The notes under the pieces were generated by a model that searched no databases, was not told where the DNA came from, and saw only the letters and a program-made list of their open reading frames with translations. From Salinicola endophyticus (lineage in GTDB: Bacteria > Pseudomonadota > Gammaproteobacteria > Pseudomonadales > Halomonadaceae), in assembly GCF_003206575.1 (NCBI RefSeq), contig NZ_PZJO01000006.1, forward strand, positions 234,230-298,229: a DNA stretch of 64,000 bases. Reading direction: 5' to 3'. Positions 6,918 through 15,462 of this stretch are shown here, piece by piece. Both the position numbers and the translations under genes were made by a program. Positions within the stretch are counted from its first letter, which is position 1. Every line of letters starts with the position of its first letter.

Positions 6918-7474
6918 AATTCTTCTAGATTTGAGTTCTTTTGATGTTGGGCAATGTTGGTTTTATGCTTGCCGCTTTTTGTATGAGTTTTAGTCTGCTG
7001 TTGTAGGGTTAAGCGGCTTTGATTAATTTTGATTTAACATTGCTTATGTGGCCTTTCTTCAAAGGCCAACTTCCCGTGTGCTATCCACTTTGAAGGCGCA
7101 GAGTAAGTCGTAGAACACAATAATCTGCAAACGCCCAAATTTCCAAGGGCGGACTATAATGGATACGCTAGGTGGCAAGTGAAAATCAGCCAATGACCAA
7201 TACTGTCCACTCTGGCGAAGCAGAGCGAACCGCAGCAGAACACTACTAATGCGCAAGCGGCTGAATTTGCAAGGAACTGACCATAGTGGGCTTTTTCGGG
7301 TTCGCGTTCAAAATCCGCCGATTTACGTCTCCATCATCGTGGTGTTCCTACCTGTAGACGTGTCAACCAAGTGTCGACGGGCTTGACGCCTAGAGACGTC
7401 CGCTGACGATTTGAGAGCTTCGTAAGTGGCTGTTTTTTCGGTCAAAGACAGCCACTGACATTCTTAAACTAGAA
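6918..7474. other. AT-rich non-coding stretch at the prophage end
   Basis: No credible gene. It holds a perfect 8-bp hairpin (TGGCCTTT/AAAGGCCA, 7049-7068) without a T-run, and one copy of the tRNA-Leu anticodon-loop core at 7307-7320. Minus-strand reading frames here have no ribosome binding site or recognisable content. Confidence 0.6.
7307..7320 (+). repeat. att-like core copy 1 (TTCAAAATCCGCCG)
   Basis: The 14 bases are identical to 7475-7488, the anticodon loop and 3' anticodon stem of the tRNA-Leu(CAA) fragment. The following sequence is unrelated to the tRNA. Interpreted as a residual attachment core. Confidence 0.6.
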
Positions 7475-7529
7475 TTCAAAATCCGCCGCTGGAGACAGTG
7501 TGTCGGTTCGAGTCCGACCGCCGGCACCA
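7475..7529 (+). tRNA. 3' half of tRNA-Leu(CAA), attachment-site remnant
   Basis: Partial tRNA gene, not functional on its own. In order it has the anticodon loop TTCAAAA (anticodon CAA), 3' anticodon stem TCCGC, a class II variable arm (CGCTG/CAGTG), T arm (GTCGG TTCGAGT CCGAC), acceptor strand CGCCGGC, A73 and encoded CCA. The expected 5' stem GCGGA is missing: the bases before the loop read ACTAGAA. The layout matches E. coli leuX, a well-known integration hot spot. The intact gene, with a 3' half supplied by the element, should lie left of the window beyond the prophage. Confidence 0.85.
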
Positions 7530-8046
7530 TGTGTGAAATCAGTGGCTTAGCGCCACATCCCCCTGAAACACCTCCCCCCTTACGTTTTTTGGTCGCAGTC
7601 TGGTCGCGCCTCGTGCCCAGGTATCCAGCGGCGTCTATTTGCTCGTTCCATCATCTCGCCCGAGCCTTTGGTTATACGCTGCCCGTGGCAGCCAATAGCG
7701 CCTGCTTCCTCTGTATCTGTCCGCCTTCTCTTTGATGTCGGCCGCTCTGGCCCGCCTTCATTCCCTCTATCTATCTTTCCAGGTCACACCGTCCAGACCG
7801 CCTAATGTAGCGATTGCCGAGAGCAGTCGCTGTGGTATGTTGCCGATTAGCCACACGCGGCAGGGCCTCGTTTTGCCGGATGTTCAAGAAGACAGGCACG
7901 GATACCGAGTCGCGAGACGGGTACCGGCGCGCTGGTACCGGGGAACACAGGGAATCAGTGATGGACGGGCGGATGGAAAGAGCGCATTAGACGCTCAAGG
8001 TTATCAAGGGTCTGTAAACAAAAAACGAAAGGGAATAAATTGTTTT
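7530..8046. other. Junction segment with repressor-gene remnant
   Basis: An open frame runs into the downstream cargo gene from 7732, but no ribosome binding site supports it and its second half overlaps the repressor-tail repeat at 7898-8017. I see degraded inovirus sequence rather than a gene. Confidence 0.6.
7898..8017 (+). repeat. Repeat copy B of the repressor 3' end and flank
   Basis: Matches 5225-5341, beginning ACGGATACCGAGTCGC. In the repressor reading frame the stop codon is lost by small indels and the rest of the repressor gene is absent. This is the trace of a second inovirus, with its cargo slot in the same place relative to the repressor. Confidence 0.8.
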
Positions 8047-9828
8047 ATGAGATTTAGAAACGTTTCGAAATGGGGCGAGTTTGGTGCCCGTGAGCCTTTG
8101 CTTTTTTTTGCACAACGGTCCGAAGAAATACTTTTTGAATATACTTTGGATAGTTATAAGACGATGGCGTTGAATTCTTCTTTTTTATGCCTTGAAGCAA
8201 TCGCGCTTATTGGTAATATTGAAAATGGTGTTATTGATTCTAAGAACTTAGATCCTGTGCTGGAGGAGCTGAGATGGAGTTTGTCTGTTGATAAAATAGC
8301 TAAAGAGCTAATGGACTTGGAGTCAAAGGATTATGTTCTTGACCCAAAAAATGAGTCGCTAGAAAAAGTAAAGCTAAGGCTGGAAGTTTTAAGCAAAACC
8401 TTGAGGCCGGATCGATATTTCGAGAGAGGGTGCGCGTTACTAGCTCAAGCTATTGGACGGGGGGCTAAGAAGGAAATTGATAGTTTGGCAGGTGGGGTTT
8501 TTACGACACTTGTGAACATGGGGTGTCATAAGCAGGATTTATATACAAAAACTGTGTCATTTTTCTACGGTCAAAATGGCAGGCCGAATATAGAAGACGA
8601 AAGTGTTTTTTTTGAGTATATCAAACTAATATGGCCTGCTCACAAGCAATTCAAGGCCGTGTTCATTGTGTCTTCTTTGTTTGCTGACGTCAAAGATGCG
8701 GCGGAGCAAGCGTTTGATGTCAAAATTTGTGAGGAAATGCCAGAAGAATTTAAAAGCCTAGCGATAAAGGAGAAGTATAAGGTTGGTAGTGATGAAGTGT
8801 TGGCCGAAGTGAGTGGTATAAGCGCCATTGATTATTATAGTGCCAGAGAGCTTGCTAATGCTAACCTTGGAAGGCTTAGAGATCTTTTTACGCTCTATCA
8901 CCATAAAAATCAAATAAAATGGAGAGATAAGGCTATGGTAAAAGAGGTCGGGGATGAGCTGCCGTTAATGATGAAAATGCCCACTAATCCAATTGAGAAG
9001 GTCAAAGATCAGAAACCTGGAATGGCATCTGAAAGCTTAACTTGGATGCTCAAAAATTTTAGCATGCGTGATTCAGATTTTAAAAAATTTGCCAGGATAG
9101 TGGATTTTCATGGGCTAAGTGTGAACAGTTCGGAGCCTGAGAATCAGTTGTTGAATCTTTGGATTGCCTTGGAGTCACTAGTACCTGCATCAGCAGCAAC
9201 ATCAAAGATCAATCAGATAATAAATTCGATAGTGCCCGTTTTGGGTATGGAGTATTTTGCGAGGCTAGTGCAAAATCTGGCACAAGATTTGATACGGTGG
9301 GATAGGGGGGCGGTAAGGTCCGCTCTTAAGAAAGTTCCTGATAGTGACAGTATGTCTTTAAGAGAAAAGGTCATGCAGGTCGTGCTGAGTGAGAACTGCG
9401 ATGTGGTAAGATCTGAATTGTACGAAAAGCTAAAAGATTTTCATCTTCTTAGGTATAGACTATTTACTATGCATGAGTGTTTTAAGACACCTAGGAAAAT
9501 GATCGAGTCCATTGAAAAGCATGAGGAAAAAGTGACTTGGCAAATTAGGCGAATTTATAGGACTCGCAATTTAATTGTTCATTCTGCTTCCTCGTCAAAA
9601 CACATAAACTCATTGATTGAGAACGGGCATGACTATTTGGATCAGGTCGTTTTTATGATAACCAAGATGTCAGGAGGTTCTTACGGGATAAGTTCGATAT
9701 CTCAGGCGTTTGAATTGGCAAGGCTCTTTAGGCTGAATATTTCGAGGGCTTTAGGGAATGCCGAGGTTTACGATGACTCTTGTTTTAAATTGCTTTTAGG
9801 TGAGCACGAATTTATGACAAGACCTTAA
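8047..9828 (+). CDS. Large HEPN-motif protein, cargo of an inovirus remnant
   Basis: A 593-residue, AT-rich gene. The start at 8047 (MRFRNVSKWGEFG) is chosen because the upstream in-frame sequence is repressor-remnant DNA; AAAGGGA lies 13 nt upstream. The N-terminal 370 residues are helical and unrecognised. Near residues 375-385 LWIALESLVPA resembles the core helix of ApeA/HEPN proteins. R507 and H512 in RTRNLIVHSAS form the Rx4H motif of HEPN ribonuclease domains, near the C-terminus as is usual. Many HEPN proteins are RNA-cutting toxins in anti-phage systems. Its solitary position and prophage cargo slot suggest such a role, which is inferred. Confidence 0.68.
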   Translation: MRFRNVSKWGEFGAREPLLFFAQRSEEILFEYTLDSYKTMALNSSFLCLEAIALIGNIENGVIDSKNLDPVLEELRWSLSVDKIAKELMDLESKDYVLDPKNESLEKVKLRLEVLSKTLRPDRYFERGCALLAQAIGRGAKKEIDSLAGGVFTTLVNMGCHKQDLYTKTVSFFYGQNGRPNIEDESVFFEYIKLIWPAHKQFKAVFIVSSLFADVKDAAEQAFDVKICEEMPEEFKSLAIKEKYKVGSDEVLAEVSGISAIDYYSARELANANLGRLRDLFTLYHHKNQIKWRDKAMVKEVGDELPLMMKMPTNPIEKVKDQKPGMASESLTWMLKNFSMRDSDFKKFARIVDFHGLSVNSSEPENQLLNLWIALESLVPASAATSKINQIINSIVPVLGMEYFARLVQNLAQDLIRWDRGAVRSALKKVPDSDSMSLREKVMQVVLSENCDVVRSELYEKLKDFHLLRYRLFTMHECFKTPRKMIESIEKHEEKVTWQIRRIYRTRNLIVHSASSSKHINSLIENGHDYLDQVVFMITKMSGGSYGISSISQAFELARLFRLNISRALGNAEVYDDSCFKLLLGEHEFMTRP

Positions 9829-10376
9829 TAAAAAAAGAGTGGGAATATGATTGCTGCTGACCAAGCGACCACAGATTATCCACGATATCTAGAACAAGCA
9901 AGCCAGTACGAGCAGTTGGGATGAGGTAAGCCATTGATTCCAATGACAACTAGCCAGTATGAACCGGTGTATGGTCGCTTTCAAAATCCGCAATTAGAAA
10001 CCAGATGCCTTCCCAGATTTGATCATCGCTGACCTTGTTCGCGTGAGGACGACTCTGGGAGCCTTCCCCGCGCTGCCGGATGTTCATTTCTGCACATTGA
10101 TTGCAAACGTGTTCTCAAACCAGGCCTGGTGCCTGCCCTTTGGCGACACCAACCTCGCATCTCCCGCTCTTGCGGCTCATAACCCTGAAAGCCAGACCTT
10201 TCGTGCCTTACGGCTCGTCTCACGGGCGCCATTAGACTAAAGCCTAGCAGCTTATATGACAGAAATATGACAGTTTGCGCGTCCGTTCGCTTTCGAAAGT
10301 GAACATCGTGCTCGCCTGCCTGTCGGCGAGTCGGCCGGTGGGGTATCGGCACTCATTCCGTGTTCACGAGGTAATC
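9829..10376. other. Intergenic region, end of accessory DNA and glpT upstream
   Basis: No credible gene. An att-like core (9980-9991) marks the likely end of the foreign DNA; base composition returns to host-like from about 10000. The last 100 bp must carry the glpT promoter, but I cannot pick convincing -35/-10 boxes. Confidence 0.5.
9980..9991 (+). repeat. att-like core copy 3 (TTCAAAATCCGC)
   Basis: The 12 bases are identical to the tRNA-Leu core at 7475. They lie just after the second cargo gene and just before sequence of host composition, as expected for the outer boundary of a tandem integration. Confidence 0.55.
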
Positions 10377-11699
10377 ATGCTAGGCATCTTCAAGGCGGGT
10401 GGCGCGGCGGCGCGGCTGCCCGAGGCGCGTATCGATCCGGTCTATCGGCGGCTGCGCTGGCAGATCTTCGCCGGGATCTTCTTCGGCTACGCGGGCTACT
10501 ACCTGGTGCGCAAGAACTTCACCCTGGCGATCCCGCATCTGGTAGAGCAGGGTTACTCCCGTGGGGATCTCGGCGTGGCGCTGGCTGGGGTCTCGGTGGC
10601 CTACGGCATCTCGAAGTTTCTGATGGGCGCGGTCTCCGACCGTTCCAACCCGCGCCTCTTTCTGCCGACCGGGCTGCTGCTCTCGGCGCTGATCATGTTC
10701 CTGTTCGGCTTTACCGACTGGGCCACGTCCAGTGTGGTGATCATGTTCGTGTTGCTGTTCCTCAATGGCTGGGTGCAGGGCATGGGTTGGCCGCCCTGTG
10801 GTCGAACCATGGTGCACTGGTGGTCGCAGAAAGAGCGCGGGCGCATCGTGTCGACCTGGAACATCGCCCATAACGTCGGCGGTGGGTTGATCGGGCCGCT
10901 CTTCATTCTGGGCATGGCCTGGTACAACGATTGGCACTCAGCGTTCTACGTGCCCGCTGCGGTGGCGGTGGGGGTGGCGGTGTTCGCTCTCCTGACCATG
11001 CGCGATACGCCCCAGACCTGCGGGCTGCCACCGATCGAGGCGTACAAGAACGATTATCCCGAGGGTTACGATGACTCCCATGAAAAGGAGTTCTCCACCC
11101 GCGAGATATTGGTCGAGCATGTGCTCAAGAACCGTTTGCTGTGGTATATCGCGCTGGCCAACGTTTTCGTCTACCTGCTGCGCTACGGCGTGCTCGACTG
11201 GGCGCCCACCTATCTGCAGGAGGTGAAGGGCTTCACCGTCGATAAATCCTCCTGGGCTTACTTCCTCTATGAGTGGGCGGGTATTCCGGGCACGCTACTG
11301 TGCGGCTGGCTCTCCGATCGGCTGTTCAAGGGCAACCGGGCGGCAACCGGAATCACCTTCATGGTGCTGGTGACCCTGTTCACCGCGCTCTACTGGCTGA
11401 CACCACCTGGACACGCCATGCTCGACATGTTCAGCCTGATCGCCATCGGTTTCTTGATCTACGGCCCGGTGATGCTGATCGGTCTCCATGCGCTCGAGCT
11501 GGTGCCCAAGAAGGCGGCCGGCACCGCGGCGGGGTTCACTGGCCTGTTCGGCTATCTGGGTGGCTCGGTCGCCGCGAGTGCGCTGGTAGGCTACACCGTG
11601 GATGCCTATGGCTGGGATGGGGGATTCGCGCTGCTGATCGGCGCCTGTGTGCTCGCCATCGTGCTGCTGGCGATGACGTCGCGTCACGCTTCGCGCTGA
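10377..11699 (+). CDS. glpT: Glycerol-3-phosphate/phosphate antiporter
   Basis: Inner-membrane major facilitator protein that imports sn-glycerol 3-phosphate in exchange for phosphate. Its 440 residues compare with 452 in E. coli GlpT, which it matches closely along its length. Recognisable stretches include [13 protein letters not shown] at the N-terminus, YYLVRKNF (the arginine of the substrate site), [19 protein letters not shown], and [20 protein letters not shown] in the C-terminal half. Twelve membrane helices are expected. The ATG at 10377 with GAGG upstream is used; the in-frame extension upstream has no support. The gene stands alone, without other glp genes in the window, and is followed by a terminator. 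Also the usual entry route for fosfomycin. Confidence 0.95.
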   Translation: MLGIFKAGGAAARLPEARIDPVYRRLRWQIFAGIFFGYAGYYLVRKNFTLAIPHLVEQGYSRGDLGVALAGVSVAYGISKFLMGAVSDRSNPRLFLPTGLLLSALIMFLFGFTDWATSSVVIMFVLLFLNGWVQGMGWPPCGRTMVHWWSQKERGRIVSTWNIAHNVGGGLIGPLFILGMAWYNDWHSAFYVPAAVAVGVAVFALLTMRDTPQTCGLPPIEAYKNDYPEGYDDSHEKEFSTREILVEHVLKNRLLWYIALANVFVYLLRYGVLDWAPTYLQEVKGFTVDKSSWAYFLYEWAGIPGTLLCGWLSDRLFKGNRAATGITFMVLVTLFTALYWLTPPGHAMLDMFSLIAIGFLIYGPVMLIGLHALELVPKKAAGTAAGFTGLFGYLGGSVAASALVGYTVDAYGWDGGFALLIGACVLAIVLLAMTSRHASR

Positions 11700-11720
11700 T
11701 CGCCATCCTGCAGTCAGAGC

Positions 11721-11749
11721 GCCCCGACGGCCATGCCGTCGGGGCGTTT
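11721..11749 (+). terminator. glpT terminator
   Basis: GCCCCGACGGC / GCCGTCGGGGC hairpin with a short loop, followed by GTTTG, 22 bp after the glpT stop. Confidence 0.8.
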
Positions 11750-12548
11750 GCGTCTCTGGTACAGGGCGGAGCGAATGGCCCCGGTCAATGGCTGATAGCT
11801 GTTCCCATGAAGAGCGCTGAATTCTGGGCAGTATTGGGAACAGCAGCGCAAAAAAAGCCCGATGCAGTGGCATCGGGCGAAAAGATCGCTCAGAGAAGCG
11901 ACCATGAACGGGGTACAGCCAGCATCGGTCGTGGCCGATCGCATAATGGCTTTCATTGTTTAAGCATGCGTTATAAGAGTGGTTTTTGCACTGTTTAGGT
12001 CTTCCAATATTGAATATTTTTGTTTCCATTCGATATTGCAGAAGGATGTTCGGAAACGCTTGCTCGGTCGGCTTGAGGCTGGAGGCGCTATGTCAGCAGA
12101 GGGAGAGATTGCGCTTCACGCCTCTGCTAGACATCGTGCAATGAAAAGCCCACGGCGCGCTGGTCTCCATGGCTGAGGAGGGCGGCCGCGGGCGGTATTG
12201 CGTTATGAACTGCCTCGAGTGCACTTGTATGCGCACTTCCGTTCATGGTCGTCTGTATCTGTCATGAACCGAACGCCTTGCGACCCATCGCGGCGGTCGA
12301 TAGCGCGATTCACCAAGGCAGTCTACGCCGATTTCTGGTGGTGCAGCATGGGAAAATTGTAACAACCGATTGGCTGCTAAGTATAATGAGCCCTTGCGCT
12401 GACAGCGCATCCGCTTTCTCATCAGAACGGCGCCACGGCGCTATGTTGGACAAACGAACATCAGGCGATCGGGAGGCCCCCGCTGTCGCTTCCCCGCCGA
12501 CTTGTTCCGTTCACCGCACTTTCCCTCTCTACCCCGGCCTCGGATACG
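11750..12548. other. About 800 bp without a recognisable gene
   Basis: Short frames on both strands lack ribosome binding sites and known content. The only structured element is the minus-strand terminator at 11850-11878. The stretch 11960-12040 is AT-rich and could hold a promoter for either direction. Confidence 0.45.
11850..11878 (-). terminator. Minus-strand terminator without an obvious gene upstream
   Basis: Read on the minus strand: GCCCGATGC - 4 nt - GCATCGGGC followed by seven T. No protein gene on that strand ends here; the next one, at 12549-12770, stops 670 bp away. It may end a small RNA or a decayed gene. Confidence 0.65.
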
Positions 12549-12770
12549 TCAAGGGTTGCGGGGTCTCCCTTGTGGGCCAATGGGCGTCTCCAGTGCCAGC
12601 TTGATCGCCTTGTCGCGATCGTAGCCCCGGTCGACCAGGGTCTTGACCCGGCTCTTGAGGGTACCCAGCGGCATACCCGCTTCTGCTGCCAGGCTTGCTA
12701 GGCTTCCCGGTTGGCGCCGGCTGCGCTTGCGCTCGGGGAGCCTTTCCAGTTCGTGTTTGGTGAAGCGCAC
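12549..12770 (-). CDS. Small HTH-like protein (73 aa)
   Basis: The sequence includes SLASLAAEAGMPLGTLKSRV followed by DRGYDRDKAIKLALETPIG. This helix-turn-helix arrangement, with a variable second part, is seen in phage- and plasmid-borne small proteins that recognise DNA. The GTG at 12770 is chosen because AAGGA lies 8 nt upstream on the minus strand. The longer frame from the ATG at 12827 has no such site and would run through a perfect hairpin (12799-12824). A stand-alone gene; target unknown. Confidence 0.55.
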   Translation of the reverse strand: MRFTKHELERLPERKRSRRQPGSLASLAAEAGMPLGTLKSRVKTLVDRGYDRDKAIKLALETPIGPQGRPRNP

Positions 12771-12798
12771 GACTTCTTCCTTGTCACAGCCATGAAAG

Positions 12799-12824
12799 AG
12801 ATTGCTAACTTTTGTTAGCAATCT
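12799..12824 (-). promoter_or_regulatory. Perfect 11-bp inverted repeat in the leader of 12549-12770
   Basis: AGATTGCTAAC - 4 nt - GTTAGCAATCT. Lies 29 bp upstream of the preferred GTG start, within a longer unsupported reading frame. Could be an operator for the encoded HTH protein or an RNA hairpin; the A/T-rich loop has no terminator tract. Confidence 0.5.
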
Positions 12825-12900
12825 CATCGTTTTATCGGCAGTGCTCTGGATTTCTTCATGCCTGCGCCAGCCGGGCGGTGCCGAGCCTGTCCTTCATGGC

Positions 12901-13317
12901 TCAGGCGCTGGGTGCCTCGCCCAGACATGTGGCCAGGCCGGCGGCGTTCAAGGCCTGGCGGCAGACGTTCTGAGCGGCCTCCGGGAGCGTGAACCGGTAT
13001 AGCTCCGACTGCAGCGCCCAGATCAGATCCTGCTCGACCATCGAGCGGGCGTTGTGCGGATGGAGTTTGAGTGTCTCCATGGCCACCAGTCGAGCGGCAT
13101 CCAGCCCCTCCAGCCTACACCAGGGCGTGGCGCGGGATTCGCGGATCGAGGCGGCGTAGCAGGTGAGCAGGAAGAAACCGAAGGCTTCGCGCAGGGCTTC
13201 CTGGTAAGCCGGGTCTTGATTGTTCGTCTCCGAATGGTCGACGCCATGCTTGGACAGGGCGCCTTGGAACGCGGTTTGCCACAGCGCCTCGTAGTCGAAA
13301 TCTGCACTCTCTTGCAT
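12901..13317 (-). CDS. Hypothetical protein (138 aa)
   Basis: A soluble, helix-rich protein with several aromatic/acidic segments (DFDYEALWQTAFQGAL; QDPAYQEALREAFGFFLLT; LIWALQSELYRFTLPE). No signal peptide or membrane helix is evident, and no motif identifies a family. Codon use and GC are host-like, which supports a real gene. It is divergent from the Crp-like regulator at 13485, with 167 bp between them. Confidence 0.65.
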   Translation of the reverse strand: MQESADFDYEALWQTAFQGALSKHGVDHSETNNQDPAYQEALREAFGFFLLTCYAASIRESRATPWCRLEGLDAARLVAMETLKLHPHNARSMVEQDLIWALQSELYRFTLPEAAQNVCRQALNAAGLATCLGEAPSA

Positions 13318-13484
13318 GGGGTAACGTCCTGTCGTCGCTGAAGAGGGCTTCGATTGTTTATCGGCAGGTCGCTGGTGAGCCTGATCCCTTGGGTGCCATT
13401 TCGCGTGCCGATCTAACCGGTGTTATATAACTCGTTTCCCTAACATGCTGTCATGCCTGAAAAATTTCAAGAAGGCACGGAAGC

Positions 13485-14213
13485 ATGGGTCAGCAGGAAG
13501 GCTGTCTATCTCAGCATTTCAAACACTATGGCAGATTATCCGACAGCGAGTGCCGCCGGCTCGATGGTCTGGAAGGTCCGGCGCTGGCGATGGCCAAGGG
13601 GCAGGTGTTCTGGCGCGAGGGCGATGCCGCGCGAGAGTTCGGCACCCTGAGCCGGGGTTGGGCGTATTCGTTTCGTGATCTGGCGGATGGCACCCGCCAT
13701 ATCCTCGAGGTGTTCATGCCGGGGGATGTGATTGGTCTGCGCGAGTTTCCCTTCAAGCAGCGGCTGTCGAGCGTGGCGATGCTGGAAGATGGCGAGATCC
13801 GCCTGACACCGCATCGGCGGCTGATCGAGATCTTCCGCGACTCCTCCCGTCTGACCTCCCTGTGTTTTGCGGTCGCCTCCTACCAGCAGGCCCTGTTGAG
13901 CGAGCGGCTGGTGCACCTGTCGCGGCGCAGCGCGCGTCAGCGGGTCGCCTATCTGTTGTTCGAACTCTATTCGCGCACCAAGCGCAACGACGACTCGATC
14001 GAGGATCGCTTCCGCGTGCCGCTGTCACAGCAGCAGCTCGCCGATGCGCTGGGGCTGTCACCGGTACATGTCAGCCGGACCTTGACCGCCTTTCGTCAGG
14101 AGGGGGTGCTGCGTCGCCTGCGTGGCTGGGTACATCTGCTCGATCCAGGGGCGCTGGAGGCCGAGGGGAGCATCGTGGGCCATCTGCATGATGAGATCGA
14201 GCTGGTGGAGTAG
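13485..14213 (+). CDS. Crp/Fnr-family transcriptional regulator
   Basis: A 242-residue regulator. An N-terminal cyclic-nucleotide-binding-like barrel (residues 30-125) includes GQVFWREGDAAREFGTLSRG and FMPGDVIG. A long dimerisation helix follows, then a winged helix (170-225) whose recognition region reads PLSQQQLADALGLSPVHVSR. The cAMP-contact arginine/serine pair of Crp is not evident, and the four N-terminal cysteines needed for an FNR iron-sulfur cluster are absent. It is therefore neither true Crp nor FNR, and its signal is unknown. The start at 13485 has AAGG upstream. A terminator follows. Confidence 0.85.
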   Translation: MGQQEGCLSQHFKHYGRLSDSECRRLDGLEGPALAMAKGQVFWREGDAAREFGTLSRGWAYSFRDLADGTRHILEVFMPGDVIGLREFPFKQRLSSVAMLEDGEIRLTPHRRLIEIFRDSSRLTSLCFAVASYQQALLSERLVHLSRRSARQRVAYLLFELYSRTKRNDDSIEDRFRVPLSQQQLADALGLSPVHVSRTLTAFRQEGVLRRLRGWVHLLDPGALEAEGSIVGHLHDEIELVE

Positions 14214-14272
14214 CGCTGACTGTTCTCTTGACGGGGTTGCCTGGCTGGCGTGTTTCCTGACGGGAAACGACG

Positions 14273-14296
14273 AAAGCCCCGCCGAAGCGGGGTTTC
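14273..14296. terminator. Bidirectional terminator between regulator and AhpD-like gene
   Basis: AAAG CCCCGC - 4 nt - GCGGGG TTTC. It has A-rich and T-rich sides, so it can serve both converging genes. Confidence 0.75.
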
Positions 14297-14329
14297 GAGG
14301 ATGAGCGCTGGCGGGGGCTGACGACGCGA

Positions 14330-14740
14330 TCAGATGGCGGCGCGGCGCGAGGCGCGGCTCAGCGCGCTGGTCATTTCGATCGCCATGGTCAGATCGGCCA
14401 GCTCACGCGCGGAAAACGCGGTGAGTGCCAGCTTGCGCATGGCCGGATCGGCCGGGCGGAAGCGGGTGAAGGATTCGCACCAGGCCAGCGCGGCCTTTTC
14501 ACGCTCGTCGAATTCGTCGGATTCGGACCAGGCGTCGAGCGCCGAGAGCTTGCTGGGGGCGATGCCCAGCGCCTCGGCCTGCTCCTGGCGGAAGTGAGTG
14601 CAAGTCAGGCAGCCGTTGATCTGAGACGCGCGCAACTCCGCCAGACAGCGGATCGATGGGTCCAGCGAACAGGCATGTAGGGATCTGGCGGATCTGTCGA
14701 CATGTTTCACGTCGATCGTCTGCCACTTATCAGCGCTCAT
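14330..14740 (-). CDS. Carboxymuconolactone decarboxylase/AhpD-family protein
   Basis: A 136-residue all-helical protein of the AhpD/CMD fold. Members are peroxidase partners or thiol-dependent oxidoreductases that use a CxxC pair with a nearby histidine. The motif region reads INGCLTCTHFRQEQAEALG, so the histidine is two residues after the second cysteine rather than the usual four. Downstream LSALDAWSESDEFDEREKAA and LTMAIEMTSALSRASR complete the family pattern. Possibly an alkylhydroperoxidase-like enzyme; without the standard histidine spacing the activity is uncertain. Confidence 0.82.
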   Translation of the reverse strand: MSADKWQTIDVKHVDRSARSLHACSLDPSIRCLAELRASQINGCLTCTHFRQEQAEALGIAPSKLSALDAWSESDEFDEREKAALAWCESFTRFRPADPAMRKLALTAFSARELADLTMAIEMTSALSRASRRAAI

Positions 14741-14890
14741 CTCGGATCTCCTGAAAGCGGGTGTGCCACGATTAAACGACTATCGTTCTCAATATTCCAC
14801 AGCTTCGATTGTAAAGTTTGATCGTGGTTAATCATTGAAACTATGGTTGTCACGTGCGGTTTCTCACTGCTCGCCCGCACGCGACTCGCG

Positions 14891-15214
14891 TCAGCGACGG
14901 CCGAGCAGCAGACCGATCACTGCGCCTGCGGCGGCCGCGGCGCCGATGGCCCGCCACGGATGATCGTGCACGTAGCGGTCGCACTCGTCGAGAGAGCGGT
15001 GGGTCGAATGGCGCAGACGACGCTGGCGCCGGCGGGCTTCGGCTGCCGTGCGGGCATACTGCTCTTCGCTGCGCAGGCGGGCTTCTTCGATGGCGTCCGC
15101 GGTCTCGTCGCGCAGGTCGCGTCCCAGCGCCCGGCTCTGATCGCCAATATCATGGATGTCGTCGCGGATACGTTCGGCTCGCGTCTGCGAGTCATCACGC
15201 TTGAATAGGCTCAT
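14891..15214 (-). CDS. DUF883 (ElaB/YqjD-like) membrane-anchored protein
   Basis: 107 residues. A highly charged helical body (about residues 5-75, probably a coiled coil) is followed by a C-terminal membrane helix ending in the family signature AGAVIGLLLGRR. E. coli relatives ElaB and YqjD tether ribosomes to the inner membrane in stationary phase; whether this one does is not known. The start at 15214 is supported by AGGTGG. A second protein with the same tail motif is encoded at 35841-36092. Confidence 0.85.
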   Translation of the reverse strand: MSLFKRDDSQTRAERIRDDIHDIGDQSRALGRDLRDETADAIEEARLRSEEQYARTAAEARRRQRRLRHSTHRSLDECDRYVHDHPWRAIGAAAAAGAVIGLLLGRR

Positions 15215-15462
15215 GGTCCACCTCCCTGGTGTCTGGACCTGTGACAGCGTAGACGGGGAAAAGTGTCCTGGCGACAGATAGCGACACCGGTAGGGAGATA
15301 CGGGGCAGGGTCGTGTTCGTGGTGATGGTGGCGAGCGTGTGACGCCGACGCACTGGCCCCGGGCGCCGGCGGGGGTTAACGTCTGCACTCGCCCCTGTTT
15401 GGCCGGCTCACGCGGTGGTCGTGCCGCCCGCACTTGAAGCCGCATCTTGTAAGGAGTTCAGC

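Noticed and set aside
7732..8046. N-terminal 105-residue extension of the 593-aa cargo protein
   Set aside because: Its DNA is largely the repressor-tail repeat read in another frame, and no ribosome binding site precedes 7732.
13485..14213. FNR-type oxygen sensor
   Set aside because: The N-terminal cysteine cluster needed for the 4Fe-4S centre is absent.
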